Source: Nocardioides sp. GY 10113 (lineage in GTDB: Bacteria; Actinomycetota; Actinomycetes; Propionibacteriales; Nocardioidaceae). Taken from it: a DNA stretch of 64,000 nucleotides. A model generated the notes under the pieces. It did not search any database. It saw only the letters and a program-made list of their open reading frames with translations, and was not told the DNA's origin. The stretch spans positions 62,001-126,000 of the forward strand of contig NZ_STGK01000003.1 in NCBI RefSeq assembly GCF_004919105.1. The letters run 5' to 3'. Both the position numbers and the translations under genes were made by a program. This document shows positions 59,059-64,000 of the stretch, piece by piece. Numbering within the stretch: position 1 is the stretch's first letter; every line of letters begins with the position of its first letter.

Positions 59059-61694
59059 CCGGGGCGGGCATCGGCCGCCGGGCCGGCGAGCAGCAGGTCT
59101 GCCGCAGCGAGTCGCGCCGTGACCTGGTCCGCGCCGACCCCGCCCTGAACGGGTTGGACTACCTGGAGGTCTCCCGCGACCAGCGGCGGCTGACGGTCTA
59201 CTTTCTCGACCGCGCCCCGGAGTTGAGCCTCGGCAATCTCCGGATCACCGGCGGCCGGCGGGTGCGGGACATCGCGGTGACCGGGATCGAGGTGTGTCGC
59301 AGCGAGGACCCCGAGCGCGACGACTGCCTGCGGATCGACCTGGACCGGCCGGGCGACACCTCCTGCTACCACCTCGAGGTGGTCGAGGCCGACGAACGCG
59401 GCCGGCCGACCGATCGGCCGCATCCTGGCTTCGACCCGCGCTACCGGCGGCTCCCGCTCGACTTCACGATCGACTGCCCCAGCGACCTGGACTGCCTCTG
59501 CCCGCCTGCGGAACCACAGCGGTGGCCGGCCGCCGAGCTGCGCTACCTGGGCCGGGACTACGCCGGGCTGCGCGCCCTCCTGCTCGACAGGTGGGCGCTG
59601 ACGGCGCCCGGCTGGGTCGAGCGCCACGCCCCCGACCTCCAGGTGACGCTGCTCGAGATCCTCGCCTACGTCGGCGACCACCTGGCCTACGAGCAGGACG
59701 CCGTCGCCACCGAGGCGTACCTGCGCACCGCCCGGCTGCGCACGTCGGTACGCCGCCACGCGCGCCTGGTGGACTACCGGATGCACGAGGGCTGCACCGC
59801 CTGGACCTGGGTCTCGATCGACAGCGACACAGACCTGGTGCTGGAGCCGGGCACGGCGTTCCTCACCACCCCCCGGCACGGTCTCGCCGGGGCCGAGCGG
59901 ACGCTGCTGACCGCCGCCGAGGCGGCCGAGCTGCCGGAGGGCTCGGTGGTCTGGTTCGAGCCGTCGGTCCCGGGCCCGATCGAGGTGCTCGCCGCCCGCA
60001 GCGAGATCGCGCTCCACACCTGGGGCGACAGCGAGTGCTGCCTCCCGGCCGGGTCGACGCGCGCCACCCTGGTCGATCCGGTCCCCGCGCCGGAGGTCGA
60101 CGGCGCCGATCCGGCCGCCGACCCGGCCGCCGACCCGGCCGACGAGGTGGCCGACGTCGCGGCCGACGTGGCGGCCGACGGGGTGGCCGACGGGGTGGCC
60201 GACGGGGTGGCGCCGGACGAGCGGGCGGACGGCGGTGGCGCCCTGCGGCTCGCGCCGGGCGACGTGGTGCTGTTCGAGGAGGTCCGCGACCCCGGCACCG
60301 GGCAGCGGGAGGACGCCGATCCCTGCCACCGGCACGCGGTGCGGCTCACCGCGGTCGAGACCGGCGTCGACCCGCTCACCGGGACCGCGTACGTCGAGGT
60401 CGCCTGGGCCGAGGCGGACGCGCTGCCCTTCGACCTCTGCCTCTCCGCGGTGGGCCCGCCCCCGCAGTGCGCCCCGCTCTCCGGGCTCAGCGTCGCGCGG
60501 GCCAACGTGGTGCTGGTCGACGCCGGCCGGACCGTCGAGGAGCAGCTCGGCGAGGTGCCGGTGCTGACCCGGCAGGAGCCCTGTGCGGACGGGTGCCCGG
60601 ACCCGCCCACGCTGACCGCCGGCAGGTTCCGGCCCCGTCTGGGTCGCTTACCGCTCACCCATCGGGCCCCGGTCGCGACCGATGGCCCGGCCGCCGCGCC
60701 GCTGCCCCGCGACCCGCGCGTCGCGGAGCCCTGCCTGGAGGTGCACGACGGCGCGATGACCTGGACCGTCGTACCGGACCTGCTGGCCAGCGGTCCCGAC
60801 GACGCGCACCTGGTGGTCGAGGTCGACGACGAGCAGGTGGCCCGGCTGCGCTTCGGCGACGACGTGCTGGGCCGCGCCCCCGAGCCGGGGCGCGGTCTCG
60901 CCGCGCGCTACCGGGTCGGCAACGGAACGGCCGGGAACGTCGGCGCCGGCAGCGTGACCCGGATCGTGCACCCGTCCCGGCTGGCCGGGGCGCGGCTGCG
61001 GTTGACCAATCCGTTGCCGGCCACCGGCGGCCACGAGCCGGAGTCGGTCGCCGAGGTGCGCCGGCTGGCCCCGACGGCGTACCGGCGGGACCGCCGTCGG
61101 GCGGTCACCGCCGAGGACTACGCCGAGCTCGCCGCGCGCGACTTCTCGGCCGAGCTGCAGGCAGCCGGCGCCGAGCTGCGCTGGAACGGCAGCTGGTACG
61201 AGGCGCGGGTGGCCCTGGACGCTCGCGTGACCGGTGTGCCGGACCCCGACCTGCTGGCCCGGGTCCAGCGGCGGCTCGAGCGGTACCGCCGGGTGGCCCA
61301 CGACCTCCGGGTCACCCCGGCGCGGGCGGTCGGCCTCGACATCGGGCTCGCGGTCTGCGTGCTCGCCCACCACCGCCGAGCCGACGTCGCCCGGGTCCTG
61401 CGGGACCGATTGGGCGAGCGCCGCGGCGCGGACGGGAGGCCCGGCATGTTCCACCCCGACGCGGTCACCTTCGGGACCGAGGTGAGCGTCAGCTCCCTGG
61501 TCGCGACCGCCGCGGCGGTGGCGGGCGTGGAGTCGGTGACCGTGACCGCGCTGCGCCGCGTCGACAGCGGCGAGGACGTCGCCGCCACCACGGGCCTCCT
61601 GCGCTTCGCCCCCGACGAGGTGCCGCGGGTCGGGAACGACCCGTCCGCGCCCGACCTCGGAGCGCTCAGCCTCGACCTGGTCGGTGGACGATGA
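59055..61694 (+). CDS. baseplate J-type wedge protein (Afp11-like)
   Basis: 879 aa. The N-terminal 160 residues are beta-rich with several Cys. About 164-250 (LGRDYAGLRALLLDRWALTAPGWVERHAPDLQVTLLEILAYVGDHLAYEQDAVATEAYLRTARLRTSVRRHARLVDYRMHEG) is the gp6/J-type helical block found in eCIS baseplate proteins. An Asp/Ala/Val repeat at about 350-390 interrupts the middle. The C-terminal part (VARLRFGDDVLGRAPEPGRGLAARYRVGNGTAGNVGAGSVTRI; YRRDRRRAVTAEDYAELAARDF) is the baseplate J core. Wedges of this protein link hub and sheath and change shape to trigger firing. Confidence 0.93.
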   Translation: MTGAGIGRRAGEQQVCRSESRRDLVRADPALNGLDYLEVSRDQRRLTVYFLDRAPELSLGNLRITGGRRVRDIAVTGIEVCRSEDPERDDCLRIDLDRPGDTSCYHLEVVEADERGRPTDRPHPGFDPRYRRLPLDFTIDCPSDLDCLCPPAEPQRWPAAELRYLGRDYAGLRALLLDRWALTAPGWVERHAPDLQVTLLEILAYVGDHLAYEQDAVATEAYLRTARLRTSVRRHARLVDYRMHEGCTAWTWVSIDSDTDLVLEPGTAFLTTPRHGLAGAERTLLTAAEAAELPEGSVVWFEPSVPGPIEVLAARSEIALHTWGDSECCLPAGSTRATLVDPVPAPEVDGADPAADPAADPADEVADVAADVAADGVADGVADGVAPDERADGGGALRLAPGDVVLFEEVRDPGTGQREDADPCHRHAVRLTAVETGVDPLTGTAYVEVAWAEADALPFDLCLSAVGPPPQCAPLSGLSVARANVVLVDAGRTVEEQLGEVPVLTRQEPCADGCPDPPTLTAGRFRPRLGRLPLTHRAPVATDGPAAAPLPRDPRVAEPCLEVHDGAMTWTVVPDLLASGPDDAHLVVEVDDEQVARLRFGDDVLGRAPEPGRGLAARYRVGNGTAGNVGAGSVTRIVHPSRLAGARLRLTNPLPATGGHEPESVAEVRRLAPTAYRRDRRRAVTAEDYAELAARDFSAELQAAGAELRWNGSWYEARVALDARVTGVPDPDLLARVQRRLERYRRVAHDLRVTPARAVGLDIGLAVCVLAHHRRADVARVLRDRLGERRGADGRPGMFHPDAVTFGTEVSVSSLVATAAAVAGVESVTVTALRRVDSGEDVAATTGLLRFAPDEVPRVGNDPSAPDLGALSLDLVGGR
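60102..60216 (+). repeat. in-frame Asp/Ala/Val repeat in the first baseplate-J gene
   Basis: Tandem ADP, ADEV/ADVA and ADGV units at about residues 350-387. The DNA repeats closely (GCCGACGGGGTG three times at the end). Likely a flexible acidic loop. Confidence 0.8.
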
Positions 61695-64000
61695 GCTGCG
61701 GCGGGTGCGGCGGGTGCGGCGGGTGCGGCGGGTGCGGCGGGTGCGGCGGGTGCGGTGGTTGCGCCGGTGGTTGCGCCGGTGGCGGCGCCGGCTGCGGGGG
61801 CGCCTGTCACGACCCCCGCCGCGGTGCGGACTGCTGCCGCGGCACCGCGCCCGCCACGCCGCAGCCGATCTGGAACCGGCCCGGTCTGTCCCGGATCGAC
61901 TACCGGGTCGGCGTCCACGGCCAGTTCCTCGACAGCATGGTGGCCGGCCTGACGCGTGCCGACCGGCCGGGGCTGGCGGGGTTCCGCACCCGCGACGGAG
62001 GCGACCTCTCGATGGCCCTGCTCGACGGCTGGGCCGCGATCGCCGACGTCGTCTCGTTCTACACCGAGCGGATCGCGCAGGAGGGCTATCTGCGGACCGC
62101 CACCGAGCGCTCCTCGCTCGTCGACCTCGCCGCGCTCGTCGGCTACCGGCCCCGGCCGGGCCTGGGCGCCACCACGCACCTCGCCTACACCGTCGCGCCG
62201 GGCACGACGGTCACCGTCCCGGCCGGCACCCGGGCCCAGTCGGTGCCCGAGCCGGGCGCGCTGCCGGCCACCTTCGAGACCGCCGAGCCGCTGCTGGCCC
62301 GCACCGACGCCAACCTGCTGCCGGTCCGCCGCCGGCGGCCGCCGTACCTGACCGCGGACACCTTCGCCGCTCGGGAGACCCTGGACCTGGCGGGCGCGCA
62401 GCCGCAGGTCCGGCCCGGAGCGATGCTGGACGTCCGGTTCGCCGGCGCCACGGCGCGGGCGCTGGTGGAGGTCACCTCCGCGCAGGTGCAGGGGGACCGC
62501 ACCGTGCTCGGCATCCGCACCCGGTACGCCGACGGGGTCGGTGACGCGCAGCCGCCGTTCGGGCGGGTGCTGACCTCGCGGGTCCGCGGCAAGGACGGCA
62601 CCCGGCTCGGCCTGCTGGTGGACGCGCTGCGTGTGCCGCCCTCGGTGCCGCCGCCCACCGCCCGGGCGCTGGAGCGTGATCCACGCGCGCTGCTGGCCGC
62701 CGGCTCCGACGGCGTGCTCCGCCTGCTGGGGGTCGCGGTTCCGGCGGTCCGTGCCGCGCTCGCACGGGCACTGGCCGGTTCGCTCAGCGTCGATCCCGAT
62801 CCCGCCGCACTGTCGCACTGGACCGTGCGGACCGGGCTCTTCGGGCACCAGGCCCCGCTGCTGCCCCGCTACCGGTCCGGCGCGGTGGTCGGCTTCACCG
62901 ATCCGCTGGTCACCCCGCTGCCGGTCGCCGACCACGGCGAGGTCGAGCTCGCCGCCGACGGGGAGGCGCTCGAGCCGCCGGACTTCCCCGCCCGCCGGGT
63001 GCTGCTGCTGGACGGCGCGCAGGACCAGATCCGTCCCGGCGGTGCGCTCGCCCTGGTGAACGACCGCCTGGCGCCGCCGGTGGCCTACCGCACCGTCCGC
63101 GACGTGCGGCAGGTCTCGGCGAGCGCGCTGGGGATCACCGGTCAGGCCACCCGCGTCGAGATCGATGCCGACTGGCCCGAGGACGACGGCGACCACGGGC
63201 CGAGCCTGGCGACGGTGCTGCGGGGCACCACCGTGCTGGCCGCGCCCGCCGACCTCGCGGCGGCCGAGGAGTCGATCGACGCCGAGGACGTGGGCGGCGA
63301 CGAGCTCGAGCTCGACGGGCTCTATCCCGACCTCGAGCCGGGGCGCTTCGTCGTGGTCGCCGGGGAGCGCACGGACGCCGCCCTGCGGGTGGTGCAGGGG
63401 CGGGGGGCCCGTGCCGCGGTCCGGGGGCCGGGGCGACCGGACCCGGAGGGGCCGGCCACCGGCGTACCGGGGGCGGAGCTGGCGATGATCGCCGCCGTCG
63501 ACCACCACCCGGCGCTGCTGCCCGCCGACCCCCCGGACGAGGGGGGAGATGCCGGAGCTGCCGGGGGCGAGGGCGGGCAGGGGGCGCCGCGACCGTTGCC
63601 GGGGGACGCGAACCACACCTACCTGCGGCTCGCCGCGCCGCTCGCGTACACCTACCGGCGCGCGACGGTCCGGGTGCACGGCAACGTCGTGCGCGCCAGT
63701 CAGGGGGAGTCGGTCCAGGAGGTGCTCGGCTCCGGGGACGCCACGCGCGCCTGGCTGGCCCTCCCCCTCAAGCGGCCACCGCTGACCCACCTCCCGGCCG
63801 CGACCGCGGCGGGTGCCCGCAGCACGCTGGAGGTCTTCGTCGACGGCGTGCGCTGGGCCGAGGTGCCCGACCTCGGCGACGCCGGCCCCGCCGAGCGCTG
63901 CTACCAGGTCGTCCACGCTGCGGACGGCGCGGTGCGGGTGGTCTTCGGTGACGGGGTGCACGGGCTGCGGCCGCCGACCGGCAGCGAGAACATCGTGGCC
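61691..64000 (+). CDS. second baseplate J-type protein with Cys-Gly-Gly repeat, partial
   Basis: At least 770 aa; it continues past the window. It begins M-S then seven Cys-Gly-Gly units and a looser Cys/Gly/Ala part, giving 13 Cys in the first 49 residues. The body follows the eCIS putative baseplate assembly pattern: IWNRPGLSRIDYRVGVHGQFLDSMVAGL, then ALLDGWAAIADVVSFYTERIAQEGYLRTATERSSLVDLAALVGYRPRPGLGATTHLAYTVAPGTTVTVPAGTRAQS, and later FGDGVHGLRPPTG. It is likely the Afp12-like partner of the wedge upstream. The ATG at 61691 overlaps the previous stop (ATGA), which fixes the start. Confidence 0.9.
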   Translation, partial: MSCGGCGGCGGCGGCGGCGGCGGCAGGCAGGGAGCGGACHDPRRGADCCRGTAPATPQPIWNRPGLSRIDYRVGVHGQFLDSMVAGLTRADRPGLAGFRTRDGGDLSMALLDGWAAIADVVSFYTERIAQEGYLRTATERSSLVDLAALVGYRPRPGLGATTHLAYTVAPGTTVTVPAGTRAQSVPEPGALPATFETAEPLLARTDANLLPVRRRRPPYLTADTFAARETLDLAGAQPQVRPGAMLDVRFAGATARALVEVTSAQVQGDRTVLGIRTRYADGVGDAQPPFGRVLTSRVRGKDGTRLGLLVDALRVPPSVPPPTARALERDPRALLAAGSDGVLRLLGVAVPAVRAALARALAGSLSVDPDPAALSHWTVRTGLFGHQAPLLPRYRSGAVVGFTDPLVTPLPVADHGEVELAADGEALEPPDFPARRVLLLDGAQDQIRPGGALALVNDRLAPPVAYRTVRDVRQVSASALGITGQATRVEIDADWPEDDGDHGPSLATVLRGTTVLAAPADLAAAEESIDAEDVGGDELELDGLYPDLEPGRFVVVAGERTDAALRVVQGRGARAAVRGPGRPDPEGPATGVPGAELAMIAAVDHHPALLPADPPDEGGDAGAAGGEGGQGAPRPLPGDANHTYLRLAAPLAYTYRRATVRVHGNVVRASQGESVQEVLGSGDATRAWLALPLKRPPLTHLPAATAAGARSTLEVFVDGVRWAEVPDLGDAGPAERCYQVVHAADGAVRVVFGDGVHGLRPPTGSENIVA
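61697..61759 (+). repeat. 9-base tandem repeat encoding Cys-Gly-Gly
   Basis: Six exact TGCGGCGGG units and one TGCGGTGGT, in frame at the start of the second baseplate-J gene. Exact identity at third bases suggests recent growth by slippage. Confidence 0.95.

Noticed and set aside
61697..61759. CRISPR-like or minisatellite array
   Set aside because: Units are only 9 bases, without spacers, and stay in frame within a coding region.
61684..62544. Plus-strand frame starting MDDELRRVRRVRRV
   Set aside because: Out-of-frame reading of the 9-base repeat; the frame from 61691 carries the baseplate family pattern and is coupled to the previous stop.
61118..63961. 947-codon minus-strand open frame opposite the baseplate genes
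   Set aside because: Antisense shadow of J1 and J2. Its peptide is biased (His, Arg, Gly, Val) with no domain, while the plus frames have clear family motifs.
48187..64000. Prophage
   Set aside because: Only tail-like parts plus AAA+ and DUF4255 genes typical of eCIS are seen; no capsid, portal, terminase, integrase or lysis genes in the window.
46948..64000. Type VI secretion system
   Set aside because: No TssJ/L/M membrane complex, ClpV-type ATPase or two-part sheath; the LysM, DUF4255 and Afp15-like genes point to eCIS.

Overview
The window is very GC-rich, with dense genes, many GTGA/ATGA stop-start overlaps, GTG starts, SigE-family sigma, NarL-type regulators and DmpA/PucR/MmsA-type catabolic genes. 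This points to an actinobacterium, most likely of the Nocardioidaceae (Nocardioides-like) on overall gene style. That placement is an inference; no rRNA or complete tRNA gene was seen.

Layout. 1-6050: an accessory segment of looser coding density with a VapBC toxin-antitoxin pair, a TolB/TPR-type regulator, a decayed fragment of a paralogue of it, and two adjacent CPBP membrane proteases. It ends at the 3' half of a tRNA (6010-6048) followed by a hairpin, the usual look of an attachment site left by an element integrated in a tRNA gene. 6050-11600: a two-module hypothetical protein, a small acidic protein, a hydrolase/acetyltransferase pair and a divergent TetR regulator with a clear operator. 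11600-13850: three overlapping genes for exported surface proteins, the first with a SipW-type signal peptide. 14100-22060: alkyl sulfatase, secreted 5'-nucleotidase, a membrane protein, an NmrA-type oxidoreductase and a lipoprotein. 22088-27078: an MMPL transporter with what looks like a degenerate ABC-ATPase domain fused to its C-terminus, overlapping a YhgE/Pip ABC-2-type permease. 27190-34430: DUF4386 protein, MDR oxidoreductase and divergent TetR, a two-component system, a SigE-family sigma factor with its membrane partner, and a six-TM protein. 34477-37901: TetR, a DmpA/P1 peptidase and an APC permease. 38061-41988: a WxL/DUF916-like surface-protein cluster. 42187-46819: a PucR regulator divergent from a CoA-acylating semialdehyde dehydrogenase and a class III aminotransferase.

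46948-64000 (running off the right end) is a contractile injection system of the extracellular/phage-tail-like (eCIS) kind: an orphan NarL-type regulator with a damaged receiver, a small receiver-like protein, one sheath, one tube, a gp26-like chaperone, a proline-rich protein, a DUF4255 cap, an AAA+ ATPase, a small protein, tube-initiator, LysM, hub, spike, PAAR-like tip, gp25, and two baseplate-J-type proteins. Nearly all genes from 50414 on overlap by a few bases, so they are one operon. No capsid, portal, terminase or lysis gene is seen, so it is not a prophage in the part visible. The second baseplate protein opens with a run of Cys-Gly-Gly triplets, and the ATPase and first baseplate protein carry in-frame simple repeats. 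These are the most unusual coding features of the window.

Non-coding structure: four copies of a 46-50-base palindrome whose outer arms begin GTCGTGTGCC lie next to gene 3' ends, three of them between convergent genes. Several perfect inverted repeats sit in divergent promoters and are credible operators for the adjacent TetR and PucR regulators.
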